Shown here: piece by piece, positions 1-11,381 of the stretch
Numbering within the stretch: the first letter of the stretch is position 1
How the letters are laid out: each line of letters opens with the position of its first letter
From: Knoxdaviesia capensis
Lineage: Eukaryota; Ascomycota; Sordariomycetes; Microascales; Gondwanamycetaceae
Length of the DNA: 64,000 nucleotides
Direction: 5' to 3'
Assembly: GCA_001510575.1 (NCBI GenBank)
Contig: LNGK01000010.1
Location: 248,001 to 312,000, forward strand
Translations under genes and position numbers: made by a program
Notes under the pieces: model-generated
Databases searched by the model: none
The model's input: only the letters and a program-made list of their open reading frames with translations
Told to the model about the DNA's origin: nothing

Positions 1-391
1 TCTGCGCAGGGTGGCGGTCCAGCGTGCCGTAGTGCTCAAACAGCCGCACCTGCGCGTCGGTTGTCAAGTCCTGGTCGCGGAAGAACACGACGCCGCGCTG
101 CGTGACCAGCAGGGCCAGCTCATCGAGCTGCGACGGTGTGAGCTGTGAGAGCTGCACGCCGTGCAGGACTGTGCCGACCGACTCGGTCAGGTCCTCGCGC
201 CGGGTCACCGACGATAGCAGCGCTGCGAGGGACGGGTCGGCGAACGTCGCACGATCTGTCGGCGGGTACAGACGCTCCCGGACTGCCTCGGGCGGCGTGT
301 GACTTGTCAGCTTGGGGTTGAAGAGCGGGTGCAGTGTTACCGGGAAGCCGGAGTCCGGTGAAATGTGTTTCCGGGATTCAATATGAGCCAT
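1..391 (-). CDS. TauD/TfdA-type 2-oxoglutarate/Fe(II) dioxygenase, N-terminal part
   Basis: The minus-strand frame starting at the ATG at 391 encodes 130 residues (beginning MAHIESRKHIS) and runs off the left edge, so the 3' part is missing. Residues about 75-130 (LSQLTPSQLDELALLVTQRG, then VVFFRDQDLT and LFEHYGTLDRHP) match the N-terminal strand of the TauD/TfdA superfamily. These enzymes use Fe(II) and 2-oxoglutarate to hydroxylate substrates such as taurine, other sulfonates or aryloxyacetates. The HxD...H metal-binding residues would lie beyond the window. The start is the first in-frame ATG after a stop-rich leader, and a TATATATA box lies about 185 bp upstream. The substrate cannot be told from this fragment. 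Fungal relatives often serve sulfur acquisition, but that role is only inferred. Confidence 0.8.
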   Translation of the reverse strand, partial: MAHIESRKHISPDSGFPVTLHPLFNPKLTSHTPPEAVRERLYPPTDRATFADPSLAALLSSVTRREDLTESVGTVLHGVQLSQLTPSQLDELALLVTQRGVVFFRDQDLTTDAQVRLFEHYGTLDRHPAQ

Positions 392-2874
392 GATGAAAGT
401 TTTCTTTGGAATATATGGGGGCTGAGAGGCGTGATATGCAAAGTGTCCGGTGTTAGTCTCTGCTTATACGAACTTCCAAAATCCCGAGATGATGCGTATA
501 TTCCAGGTTATGTTCTAGGTAATTAAACAATGATACCTCCTTTAATAGAATCAACATCTGGGGAATTTTCCCTCTATATATAGGTCTCAATCGGGGGATT
601 TCTTCTCGGTTGATTCAATTCATGGATACACGCACAAACTATATGCGCAAGCACGCTACTCAGCGGAGTAATGACGAGACAGCACCAAACTTCTCCTGAA
701 TATTTGCTGATTCTCACTACATACGGCGAACTACGGCGAAATCTCTCTCGGTGCTCATTATTAATTGATGCTGACCAGGTTACTCGCCTTCTGATTCTTG
801 TAATCGCGGTTGCCATGTCGGCTCCGGGGTGGGCTTTCTCCGTCCTTCACACATGTTCTATCCATCTTTCATTTCCCGAACTTGGAATTGGCTCTTACTT
901 ATATTGGTTTAGTACCACTTTCCGCTCTCCCATCCCAGGTGAACATCTGTGCAGTTCTTACAGGCAAGGTCACTTCGGCCAACTACCCGGAGCCGATGCG
1001 GAACCTTCAAACTCTAAGATCCACGGTATCTAAGGCCCAAGCATGAGCCGGCTCTTGAGGAGAAGTGGTGATGTCAACCCTAACTCTAACCCTCCTGGCA
1101 CGAGTCTTTCGGCAGGTCAAGCACGCCTAGGTGCGGTGCTATTTTCAGGTAAACATGCAGTTTGTTCGATAGCTCATCGTCATTTGAACCGCTTTCCGAT
1201 CTGGACCGGGCCCATTGCAAACCGGGTTGAAAGCAAACCGGCACTGATTGATGTGTGGAAGTTTGCAGATGGCGGGGTTGGCGAAACAGCATAGGGTTTT
1301 CCATCGATGTTAGGGTTTGCTAAGGGTCTAAGCCCTCGTTTCATGTGAGTATATCAGGTTGTTAAACTTGTCTTTCCCCAACTCATGTCAACTCAGCCAG
1401 CCTTCTTGCCAATCAACCTCAAACTTCGATCTCATTGAGGTAAGATAGCATCCAGGTTCGTCGATTCGTTCGTTTCCCGCATGGTGCGCAGTGATCACTG
1501 GGTGGCCCTCTCCAATTCACCCGACCCCCCCTCCAAGTTGTCTTCATCTCCACTATATGCAGGATGCAATATGCACTGCGGCCGTATCCATAGTTTTCCC
1601 TCTCGGTCTCGATTCTGTGATGGTTGGCCGCAACCAATGCTCATGTCTGTCTACCCGACTTCTCTCGGGTGACGAAGTCTCCTCAGCCGATCCCCTCTCC
1701 TCCAGGCTTGATGGTCATGATACTTGGCTGTGATACTTCGTCTATCGGTCATCCGAATTTGCCTCTTCTCTGCCTGATGAAGAGAGAGTCCTCGAGATCT
1801 AGGCAATTGGCCAGTTTTGAGAGATTCGAGCCAATACTAATTGATAAAACCCTGGCCTTAATGTTCCAAGTTCTAGTTCGCCTCTTCTTGTCGCCCCCGC
1901 CCTCTGCGCTCGTTGCCTCCCATAGTACAGCGGACCCGCAGAACCGTCTCGCGCACCTAAAAAATCTTGCGCTTTTCGCGGGTGACTCTTTGTCCCCTCA
2001 TTCCCCGGCGCTTTGCTGCCTTGCCTTGCCTGCTCCCTCGTCTCGCTCTCTCCCTCTCTCCCGATCTCTGGTTCGGTTCCCGTAGTCCAATCCATCCCCA
2101 TCTCAACTTCTCGTGTCTTCGGCCAGCCATTTCTGTCTTCTCGATAGCTTCATTGCATCTGCTGCCGATATCTCTCCTCTCGACCCTGTCCCTTATCACC
2201 CCTCGATCAAGCCCCTCGGCCAGTACGCTTGAACCCCCCTCGATTCTCTTTTCACCCCGCGTCGCCTAGAATCAACCCCGCGAACCAAGAATACCCTTCT
2301 CCCACGTTATCCAAAAATAACATCACGGAACTCTCACGAAAAAGGGAATCTATATAACAGTGAATAATCCAGACAAAATTACCAAAAATACTAGCCAATT
2401 CCTTTAAATTCACCTCTGCCCGTATCTTCCTTTGGCCCCAATAGTACATTACATCTCCCTCCTAAACCTGCCATCCCTCGTTCAAGAGACACACCTAGCC
2501 TTTCTCCGTCTTTCCAGGCTCACTCTTTTTTTCTTTTCTTTGATCATTTATGATACCTAACGGAGTCGTTGTACTTCGACAGTTTTAAAATCAACTCTCT
2601 GTGCCATCACCAGCCTTTTTTTTTGGGTGTTGTCCTTGTGTGCCTCCTCTATCTCTTTCTCCCTTCTCAGCCTCCTCCTAGTGTTCTAGTCCTTTTTTAA
2701 ACACTACTCTATTACCACCCTTTCTTACCTACACCCTTTTTACCTGGCCTTCCTTTGTGTCTTCCCTGGAATTTTTTTTTCCTTCCATTTCCCCTCATTC
2801 CTTCATCAACCTCATCTTTTCATACCCACCACCCCTCCTTGTCTCTCTCTCCGAACCCAAACTTAACCGTCATC
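392..2874. other. Divergent intergenic region, no gene seen
   Basis: About 2.5 kb separates the dioxygenase (minus) from the PP2C gene (plus). Short open frames here are not protein-like and overlap on both strands. The last 900 bp before the PP2C start are strongly T/C-rich on the plus strand, with long T runs, typical of fungal promoters and 5' leaders. Telobox-like words occur at 1078-1093 and about 1309-1318. Confidence 0.6.
571..586 (-). promoter_or_regulatory. TATA-like element upstream of the dioxygenase gene
   Basis: A CCTATATATAGAGGG run on the minus strand lies about 185 bp upstream of the dioxygenase ATG. The position suits a fungal TATA box. No transcript evidence is available. 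Confidence 0.35.
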
Positions 2875-5403
2875 ATGGGTCAAACACTTTCAGAGCCGAT
2901 TACTGAAAAGGTATGATATAATTCTTTCCTGGCTGGCTCATCTGGAGGCTTTTGCTCTATTTTTGGGTGGTTGCCGACCTAGATTCGCATCCAGAATCCT
3001 TGCTTTTTTACCCCCTCTATGCCCTGGTTTCTGGGGCTGTTCGCCTCGTGAAAGTCCTTCCTGAGATGATCACAAACTCCAATATCGCATGTGGCATTTC
3101 TTGAGGACCATTGGAGGAGATGAGGATATACCATTGAAGGTTGGGAGAAGAAGATTCCACAGGAGCTTTTCATCAATTTCTGTCGGTTGGCGATCACCCC
3201 AGCATGCTGGAGCACATAGCACGCGATCCTATTCCGACCATCCCGTTTGCGATCACGCTCCTCGACTCCATTGCCACAGTCGATCTGCCTCACTTGCCCG
3301 TTCTGTCGTTTTCTTGTCGTCGAAGCCTGCCGTCACTAACCATGTCGCCCGCGAATGTTCTTCTCGACTTTCTCTCTCTCTTGTATAGGCCTCTGAGAAT
3401 GCCGAGGATTCTCGCCTGCTGTTTGGTCTCTCTGCCATGCAGGGATGGCGTATTAGCATGGAAGATGCCCACGTCGCAGTTCTCGACCTAGCCGCCAAGT
3501 CAAAATTCGTCAAGGCCGGCTCCCCTCCCATGGCTCTGTTCGGTGTCTTCGATGGTCACGGAGGAGACCGTGTCGCCATCTTCGCCGGCGAGCACATCCA
3601 CGACATCATCGCGAAGCAAGAAGCTTTCAAGACCGGCGACTACGATAAGGCTTTGAAGGACGGATTCCTGGCCACCGATGCCGCCATCATCGACGGTATG
3701 CTCTCGATTTCGGTGTTCGATATTGACGTTGTGCTTCGCTCACGTGCCGGGGATGTGACCGGGCCGGAATTTGGGGGGAACTAACATGTGTGCTTTTTTG
3801 CCTGTTATTTTTACTAGATCCGCGATACGAAGACGAGGTTTCCGGATGCACAGCCTGTGTTGGTCTCATTGTCGACGACAAGCTCTACGTTGTAAGTTGC
3901 CCCCCCAAATCCATCCTGCATATGCAACCCCGCCTCTCAATACTACAGCAGATCCCATGTCAGACTTGTTCGAATCACTCCATGCAGCCATCGCGCCACC
4001 CTCGATAAAATCCTGCGAACATGTGCCAGTGTCAACAGACTATCTCTAATATTGCGTTCCTTTTTTTCTTTCCTTCTAGGCGAATGCTGGAGATTCACGA
4101 GCTGTGATCGGAATCAAGGGACGTGCTAAGCCTCTGTCCGAGGATCACAAGCCCAACTTGGATGGTACGGATGTCCCTGTTCTCTCTTACGAACCAACTT
4201 AGTTCATGGTTTTTCCGGATCTCACAAGCTCTTCCATTCAATCATGCCGCCACTAACACTAATCCCCGCGGTGTTCGTTCAACTATAGCCGAGAAAGCCC
4301 GTATCACTGCCGCTGGCGGCTTCGTCGATTTCGGTCGTGTCAACGGTAACCTCGCCCTGTCCCGCGCCATCGGAGATTTCGAATTCAAGAAGAGCGCCGA
4401 GCTGTCTCCCGAGGCCCAGATCGTTACCGCCTTCCCCGACGTCTCGGTTCACGAACTGACCGATGATGATGAGTTCCTGGTTATCGCTTGTGACGGTAAG
4501 TCTTCTTCGGTTTGGGGGGTTCCTTTCAATTTAGAAGTCCCCTAGTTTAACATAAGTCTTCTTTTTTTGTTTCTTTAGGTATCTGGGATTGCCAGTCGTC
4601 GCAGGCCGTTGTCGAGTTTGTCCGTCGTGGTATTGCGGCCAAGCAGGATCTGGACAAGATCTGCGAGAACATGATGGACAACTGCCTCGCCTCTAACTCA
4701 GACACAGGCGGTGTTGGCTGCGACAACATGACCATGCTCATTGTGGCTTTCCTCAAGGGTCGGACCAAGGAGGAGTGGTATGAGGAGGTTGCCCGACGAG
4801 TTGCGGCTGGTGATGGACCTTGCGCCCCTCCCGAATATGGTATGAGTTCACCGATGAATCTTTGAATTCTGCCCTACATCCCCCCATTTCGCGCCAGAAA
4901 ATAATTTAAAAGAATTCCCCTTTTGGCGACATCTTTTTTCTTTGCTCCCCTTTCATCCCCTTTCCCCATCTTCCGCCATATTGTTCTATCATTTTCTCTC
5001 CATCATGTTTGGTTTAGCGGCAACAGTTAGCTGATGCAAAAAAAAATCCTTCTTTCTTCTTCTGTTTCTTTTCTCTCTTGATATAGCTGAGTTTCGCGGA
5101 CCCGGAGTCCACCACAGCTTTGATGACAATGACGGAGGCTACGAGATGGAGGCCGAAGGCAACTCGCGGTCGTTTGGCCTGGGCGGATACCGCGGCCGGA
5201 TCATCTTCCTTGGCGACGGCACCGGAGTGCAGACCGACAGCGACGACGCGCAGATGTTTGACAATGCCGAGGAGGAGAAGGATCTGGTGAGCCAGGTGCC
5301 CAAGCAGAACAACGTTGGTCTCATCGAGTCGAAAGAGGCGGTGGATGCGAAGTCGAAGCCGGCGAGCTTAGACGCGCCTCCTCCTGCTAAGAAGGACAGC
5401 TAG
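2875..5403 (+). CDS. ptc2: PP2C-type Ser/Thr protein phosphatase (Ptc2/Ptc3-like)
   Basis: A Mn/Mg-dependent PPM-family phosphatase; yeast Ptc2/Ptc3 dampen stress MAPK and DNA-damage checkpoint signalling. Seven exons fit by frame and GT-AG sites: 2875-2910, 3389-3695, 3818-3891, 4080-4164, 4289-4495, 4579-4839 and 5087-5403, giving 428 residues. Visible motifs in order are GWRISMEDAH, FGVFDGHGG, GCTACVG, ANAGDSRAV, LALSRAIGDFEFK, FLVIACDGIWD and GCDNMTML, which are the metal- and phosphate-binding motifs of the family. The N-terminus MGQTLSEP fits an N-myristoylation signal (MGxxxS), suggesting membrane association. The acidic, Gly-rich C-terminal tail (about residues 325-428) is outside the catalytic core. 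The first intron (478 nt) follows only 12 codons. Ptc2 versus Ptc3 orthology cannot be separated here, so the symbol is approximate. Confidence 0.93.
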
Positions 5404-6423
5404 GCGGAGCGGAGTGTGTCTGGGTGTTTTTGCTTGTGATGTGCTGGAGGGAATTGACCAGGCGGATGCATGAGGAGGAGAATGGGGAAGCGCTTGGGTG
5501 ATGGTGGTTGAAGCGCGGCTGCTTTTCATTTTCTTTTATCCATGTTATGTGTGTGTGTCTCTCTCTCTGTCTCTCTCTCTTTTCCTCTCTCTCCCTTTCT
5601 CTCTCTCTCTCTCTCTCTCTCTTCCGTGCCCCCCTTTTTGTGTCTCCCGTCCTGTTCTTCGGCCTCATACACCTCTTCTCGTGTTATTTTTCTCCTACTT
5701 TTTTTTTTCCATAACCGGAGGCGTCTTCTTTTCTCTCTGCCTCTCTCTGCCTCTCTCTCTCATTCCATACATCTTTTTTATCGTGTGCGTGCTATCATCA
5801 TGTTTCTTTTCTTCTTCCTCCGACATCTTCTACTCTGTATTTGGCAGCACTTTCGCGGTGATAGAAGGGTCTCTCCGGTTTGCAGTCTCTCCCCCCGTAT
5901 CAACGTCGTTTATTTCTTGTTTCCATTGAGCCTCTCGGCCGGCCGTACAGGAACTTGCCCCTATCACGGCCGGGACATGAGCTTGAAAAGCAGCACCTCC
6001 CTATTTTATCTATCGGGGGTGTGAGTTATTGGGTTCCGGGGACTTGTTAAGCCGGTTTGCAACCAAAAGAACGAAATGTCTGGCTGAGTCCTGTTGTTGC
6101 TGTGTGGTGTAAATATCGAAAATCTACATTCTTACGCTTACAATCAGCTCCGAGCATGAGGTAGATCCCTTTATGAGAGATATATATATTGATTCTGTTG
6201 GTACATTCGTTATATTTTGGTCCGGGTGGGGGGAGAAGTAGATATACACAAGACCGGCTCTCTATATGCTGGGCCGCATCCTAAATGCGACATTGATAGA
6301 TGATAATAGTACAGGGAATATGTCGTGAGAAAAAATTACAACAGAAAAAGGACAGATTCATAAGAAACACCAAAAAGAGCCCCCGTATCCAGAAAGAAAG
6401 AAGAAGAAAACGAGCACCCCGCC
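5404..6423. other. Intergenic 3' region between convergent genes, CT-rich
   Basis: This stretch lies between the stop codons of the PP2C gene (plus) and the PPR gene (minus). It holds a CT microsatellite (about 5558-5622) and further T/C-rich sequence to about 5820. It probably contains both 3' UTRs. Open frames across the CT tract are low-complexity Ser/Leu/Phe runs and are not genes. Confidence 0.6.
5558..5622. repeat. Interrupted CT dinucleotide microsatellite
   Basis: Runs of tctctctc are interrupted by tttcc and ccc within the presumed 3' UTR of the PP2C gene. Confidence 0.85.
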
Positions 6424-9159
6424 TTACTTCGACTCGGCTGGCCGCTCATCGTCAAAGTCCGGGCCATCCGCATCGTCATATCTATAGTCGTCGCCGTCCA
6501 AGTTGTCGAAATGGCGGATTTCCACGGAGTCCGGGGCTTCGAGGCCCGCTACGGGCTCCGGACGGATGTGTCGCTCGGTGACAACGGGGATATGCAGAGC
6601 TGCGGCGCGTCGAGTTTTGCCGTTGGGGCAATACTCTGGGGGCACTAGCACGGTAGGTGTGTCTGGGGATTCGCTCGCCCATGCATACGGGATGACCAGG
6701 TCTGACTCCTCGCAGGTCGGTGACGGGGTCAGTCCGGGATCCAGCCGGCCACTGAGCACATCATCGGAGGCGGTGACCCGCGAGGTCAGGTTCCGGTCAA
6801 GCGCCAGTGCGCGCGTGAGCATGTCGCTGAGCGGGATGATTGGGTGCGGGGCAGAAGCGCCATCCCGGAGGTCGCGCATCATCCGCGCAATAATGCCCCC
6901 GCGCTTCCACAAAGCCGACATAGGTCCCGGCACGGCCGCAACCTCGGCTTCCAAGGCCGCGGCAATCTCGCGGGGCACGAAGGCCGGGATGGTAAAGACG
7001 GGCCGGCGGGTCTTGTGCTGGCGCCGGTCGGTTCCGGGGCTTCCGTTATCCGTGGGCCGCACCTTGGGAGTCCAGGGGTGGCCAAAACGGTAGGTCATGA
7101 CGCAGCCTGGGTTCATCTGCATGAACGCCACGGTGTTGCGCATGCGGTACGATGACACACTAGCCAAGCACGCGTACGTCCACAGCACGGCCACAACATT
7201 GGGGAGACCAAGTGGAGAACTCAAAGCGACACAGAACATCTCCGTGAATGTGACTTCGTCGGGGGGGATTCTGTAGCGTTCCATTTCCCGGAGCACGCGG
7301 ATGAAGGTTTCGTCAAATACACCCGCGATACGGATGCGCGAGAAGATGGTGTTGAATAAGATGAGGTCGGGGGGTATCTGGCGTAAGAGTGGCACGGATT
7401 GTGTTTTAGGAGTGAGTTGAAGAGAAGTGGGGGGGTTGCAGAGAAGCGTATGAGGCCGGTCAGGCAGAGGCGTATGAGACCGGCGGTCAGGCAAAGGCGG
7501 ACAGAACACCAACCAGATAAGCTGCAGACAATCATCAAAGCGGCCAAACAAGCCGAGCACATGCACAATGCGCCGCAGCGACGCTGTGCTCGCCCAGTCC
7601 GGCCCGTATAACTCGACCAGGCTGGCGCAGAACGCCTGGACATTCTTGAACGTGCCGGTCTCCACGGCCCGGTGCACGTCAAACGTCACCATCCGCTTCG
7701 CAACCTGCCGCAGCGCCCGCGGGTCACGCAGCAGGCCACGCTCGTGCATGGCTTCAATGACGCGCCGCTTGACCTGCTCATTCTCGAGAATATCGAGGAA
7801 TATCGTCCAAGTGGAGAGGTTCGGCGCGCAGTTGTAGCGCTCCATCAGTTTCAGGCAGTCTTCGAAGAGTCTTAGGTCTTTGATTTTGGCGTTGCTGGCG
7901 AGGAAGATGTTGAACACTTCCGTGGTCAGCGGTATGCCGAGAATCACGGCGCGGGAGAAGAGCAGTCGCGCGTGGACGCGCTTCGAAAGGCCGGAGAGCT
8001 CCATGAACCGGAGAGCCGCAATTAGGGCCGAAGTGGTGAGCGAGCCACGGGCAGCCGGATCATTGAATGCCGCGTGGATCAGCATGATAATGGCTTCGTC
8101 CCGCTTGAGTGGTGAGCCATACAGCTTCGCTGTGATATGTGATGGTATCTTGAGAGTGGTAAGAGTCGATATGTAGTTAAAGAAGGATTCCTTGGTCCAC
8201 TTGTCTGGCCGTGGGATGTCCTCTACTCTGTAGCCAACAACTTGTTGAATTTCACGCGGGTTGGACGGCGATGAAATGTGGTTGCGTTTCTCGCTAAATG
8301 CCGTCGTGATCCGTTTTGCGCCGGACGGAATATCCAGGCCTACACTGGGATGTGCATCGATCTCGTAGGCAGCCCCCAACACATCGCTGCCCACCGATGA
8401 AATATCTTCAATCGCACGACGGATGGCCAAATCATCACCCGAAAGCAACAGCGTGGATTTGCGCCCGTTCTCGGATGGGTACACATCTATAAAACACCCT
8501 GTACGCTCGTAGATATCCCAGATATTCCCGTCCACACTGCGCAGAAGCCACTCAACACAGGGTTCCGAAACGGTAATGGCGGCCGCGTTGTAGCGCCACT
8601 CTCCATGCTTGGGAGTACGAGCTATCAACTTGCGCAGAATAGCCCGCCAGTCGGTCAGCGGCTTCAGCATAGTACGCCGGGCTTGTTCGAGTCGCTGTTG
8701 CTGGCGAGACGCGATGATGTGTTCTTTCTGGCTCCATCCCCGGGCTCGCATGCTTGGATATTGGATGGCCGGTTGAACCAGAACAGACGGAGATATACCC
8801 GTGACAACGCTGATATCGGGATCGGCCGACGCCATGGTCGCTTCGGAGTGTGGGCTCGAGGGGGAGAAAGGGTCGGCGGGTCGAGGAACGAGAGGCGTGG
8901 CGTCCGGCGAGGGTCTAACACCCTTGATGGACCGGTTCTGTGTAGGTCGCTCACGTAAGTCTTCTGTGCCTTGTCCAATTGTGGGATGTGGTGTGCAGGA
9001 TGACGAGGAATAGTATAACGCGGGGGACGCGGCGGCAATCTGCGCCTGTGGTCGTGGGAATCGTCGTGGCGGCTTCCTCCAGCTGGAAACCGGGCACGAC
9101 ACGACGGCGCTAGAAGGGCAGAGGCCGCGTCTCCATTGTGGCCCGATTCCCAGGAGCAT
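6424..9159 (-). CDS. Mitochondrial-type pentatricopeptide repeat (PPR) protein
   Basis: A 911-residue frame from the ATG at 9159 to a TAA at 6424. The N-terminus (MLLGIGPQWRRG, then Arg/Ser/Ala-rich and almost without acidic residues for about 50 positions) resembles a mitochondrial presequence. The upstream part of the frame lacks any ATG, which fixes this start. The middle carries helical repeats of PPR type, e.g. CLKLMERYNCAPNLSTWTIF and VLREMERYRIPPDEVTFTEM. Fungal PPR proteins bind organellar RNA and act in mitochondrial mRNA stability, processing or translation. About residues 548-593 (7378-7509) are encoded by tandem-repeat DNA that reads through in frame but may be an intron of about 132 nt, so the repeat array could be more continuous than the raw frame shows. 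The C-terminus is acidic. I do not recognise the exact family. Confidence 0.75.
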   Translation of the reverse strand: MLLGIGPQWRRGLCPSSAVVSCPVSSWRKPPRRFPRPQAQIAAASPALYYSSSSCTPHPTIGQGTEDLRERPTQNRSIKGVRPSPDATPLVPRPADPFSPSSPHSEATMASADPDISVVTGISPSVLVQPAIQYPSMRARGWSQKEHIIASRQQQRLEQARRTMLKPLTDWRAILRKLIARTPKHGEWRYNAAAITVSEPCVEWLLRSVDGNIWDIYERTGCFIDVYPSENGRKSTLLLSGDDLAIRRAIEDISSVGSDVLGAAYEIDAHPSVGLDIPSGAKRITTAFSEKRNHISSPSNPREIQQVVGYRVEDIPRPDKWTKESFFNYISTLTTLKIPSHITAKLYGSPLKRDEAIIMLIHAAFNDPAARGSLTTSALIAALRFMELSGLSKRVHARLLFSRAVILGIPLTTEVFNIFLASNAKIKDLRLFEDCLKLMERYNCAPNLSTWTIFLDILENEQVKRRVIEAMHERGLLRDPRALRQVAKRMVTFDVHRAVETGTFKNVQAFCASLVELYGPDWASTASLRRIVHVLGLFGRFDDCLQLIWLVFCPPLPDRRSHTPLPDRPHTLLCNPPTSLQLTPKTQSVPLLRQIPPDLILFNTIFSRIRIAGVFDETFIRVLREMERYRIPPDEVTFTEMFCVALSSPLGLPNVVAVLWTYACLASVSSYRMRNTVAFMQMNPGCVMTYRFGHPWTPKVRPTDNGSPGTDRRQHKTRRPVFTIPAFVPREIAAALEAEVAAVPGPMSALWKRGGIIARMMRDLRDGASAPHPIIPLSDMLTRALALDRNLTSRVTASDDVLSGRLDPGLTPSPTCEESDLVIPYAWASESPDTPTVLVPPEYCPNGKTRRAAALHIPVVTERHIRPEPVAGLEAPDSVEIRHFDNLDGDDYRYDDADGPDFDDERPAESK
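7446..7500. repeat. Imperfect tandem repeat of about 26 bp, two copies
   Basis: The plus strand shows two neighbouring copies built around cgtatgag-ccgg-tcaggca-aggc. They lie within the PPR gene in the segment that may be an in-frame intron. Confidence 0.7.
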
Positions 9160-9629
9160 CTTGCTATAAGGACGACATTGGTGTGGGAAGATATGGTGGA
9201 AGACCCAGAAACATGAGCGATGTTGGTGTGTTGAGATAAAAAGCTCTGGGAGAAGCAGAAAAAAAAAACCAGCGTTGGTGATATCGGGCCAAAAACTCGT
9301 TAAGCGCACCCACGTGGTCACGAGACTGCACACGTGAGCCTGAGCTTTGATGCCAGCCCTAAGTAACCCTAGCTTCGGCCAGGGCACCAGGATCAAGAGC
9401 ACATAGGCAGTCAGAAAAGATGGTTTGATGTATTTCAAGTCCTGGGGTATATATACACATGCAATTGAAAGACAGACAAGATACAACCGGGGTGATATCT
9501 TCCTCTATCAGGTACAGCACCCATTCTGGCAAAGCAAAGCCCACATGAAAACGAGCCCAAAACTCCAAGCTGAAATAGAAGATGATGCAAAGATGAGAAA
9601 GAACAGGTAATAATAAGAAGAGAAAGCTT
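9160..9629. other. Short intergenic region, PPR promoter side
   Basis: This region holds the presumed promoter and 5' UTR of the PPR gene and the 3' end of the DysF-domain gene, both on the minus strand. The open frames here lack an ATG or are short. I see no separate gene. Confidence 0.55.
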
Positions 9630-11381
9630 TTAGTGAGAATGAGGCGCCCGATCCCCGAGCGGTTGGAAGACGTCCTTCCCCGCGGTCGGCGAACCCGGCA
9701 CATCACACTCCGGGCCCATCGACATGCGAACATCTTTCGTCTCTTGAATGTCGGCAGCGTTCTCAGCGTGAAGCTGCTTATTGTTCTGCACATCGCTCCA
9801 GTACGACAGCCGGCGCACTTCTTCGTCGCCGTGCAGAATGGCAGCATCAAGGTGCTCCAGGTACGAGCGTAGCAGCGGTGAGCTGGGGTTCTCATCGCAG
9901 CGGCTCTGTGCGATCTCCCGCGCGGTTGACAGTTGGGATAGGAGGAGGCGGCGCGAGTTCTGGAACACGAACTGGGCCATGATGTCGTGGATTTCGTTCT
10001 GAAGGTCCGAGAAATCTGTCACGACAATGGGCGGGGCCGTTGGCGATGAAGGTGTCGTTACAATGGCCGGCGTTTGTGCAGTATCCGCGTTTGCGCCAGA
10101 GGTGGGTTCTTCCTGAGTCGAGTGTCCCAGAGCAGGCTCCAGCTCGGGCATCTTCATAACCTGATCCAGGTAATTCTGAACAGCCTCCAGCTTCTCCCGA
10201 TCAATCCGAGATGCGCGCATCACAGCTAAGAGCGTTCCAACATCGGTGATCTGTAGGTGTGTGACTGGATTGTCCCCATTCTCAATCCCCGGACTGACCG
10301 GGTCAATCCGCGAAACCCGGCCGTTAGTGCTAACCTGGCTACGGGTTGACAGCCGGCTAGGAGTGCGGCTGTGCGACCGGCCGCGTTCGGCACTTAGAGA
10401 AGCTCCGCGCGCACGTGTAGTGGTGGGAGAGAGTGTTCCGTAGGCCATGGGCATTTGAGAAGCGTAAGGGGTGGGAGATCCAATATCAATCAGAGGCTCA
10501 TCGTCCACGATCAGTTTACGCGCCCGCTGGCGAATCCACGCGCGACGACGGACACATGAGTTCCACCACGTCGGGCCATGCCATCCACAGTAGCGCGAGA
10601 ACATGCAGGCATACTCCCAGCCTTCCGGGTCCAGCGGGATCTCCGGGTCCATGTTAACACGCCAGTCTGGCCACACCCACTCCCAGGACGGGTCGGGGAC
10701 CTGGGCGGTATCTGTATCGGTCAAACTTGGTTTGTGGAAGGCGTTTGTCCACGGCCGCGGATCCAGCCCGCCGAGAGCTTGACCGGAAAACAGTGCTTTT
10801 CCACACAGGAACAGCCCCCTCTGGTTTTCATACAAGATATCGATCGCGGTTTCGGCCTCGGTAGACATTCGGGTCCGGTTTCTCGAGGATGACGTTTGGG
10901 CGTGGCTGTCAGGCGTGCGTGTTGGGACGATAGTCGGTTCTAAACCAAGGAATCCACGCACGGCACGTTAGCAAGCTGTCAAGGAGAGGGGCTTTCGAGA
11001 TGACATGTACTCACGGTCAGGAACCTCCGCTGAGGTCTGCGGGGCGTCCGAAAGGGATTCTGCATCTTGAAGTTGAATATACGGTCCATTAAAGTCCGTA
11101 GGATCAGTCGGTAGAGTAGCTGTGTTCGCCATGTCGGGGGTGGTTTCGTCTTTCGACTTGCGGGGTTCTTCAGCACTCAGCACTTCACCAACAGACGGGC
11201 CAGGTTGATTCGCAGCGTTGCTGTTTGTAGGCGATACTCCCGGAGAGGATGACGATAGCCTGGAAACTGAAGACTCCGGGCCAGAAAGATCCGTGCCATC
11301 TTGATCATCCAGGTGGATCTCGTGGTCGTAGTCGCTGTCTTTGAGACCGCGGGCCCGCCGGGAGGAATGTATCCGCGGCAT
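9630..11381 (-). CDS. DysF (peroxin/ferlin) domain protein, Mug65/Spo73-like
   Basis: Two exons: 11381-11015, and 10939-9630 ending in TAA, 558 residues in all. The intron has a GTGAGT donor, a GCTAAC branch site and a TTTAG acceptor, and it joins the frame cleanly as ...PDQPTIVPT. A Ser/Pro-rich acidic N-terminus (about 1-150) precedes a tryptophan-rich DysF module. Its first half includes YENQRGLFLCG; its second half has SWEWVWPDWRVN, then GWEYACMF, WHGPTWWNS and RRRAWIR. Paired W-x-W and R-rich strands are the hallmark of DysF domains in peroxins, TECPR1, fission yeast Mug65 and budding yeast Spo73. Spo73 acts in prospore membrane extension, and most members function at membranes. The C-terminal 250 residues are helical with no recognised domain. 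The exact role in a filamentous fungus is unknown; a membrane-remodelling role is inference. Confidence 0.8.

Noticed and set aside
5498..6024. Overlapping plus frames across the CT tract
   Set aside because: They arise because CT repeats have no stop codons; the products are Ser/Leu/Phe low complexity in a 3' UTR.
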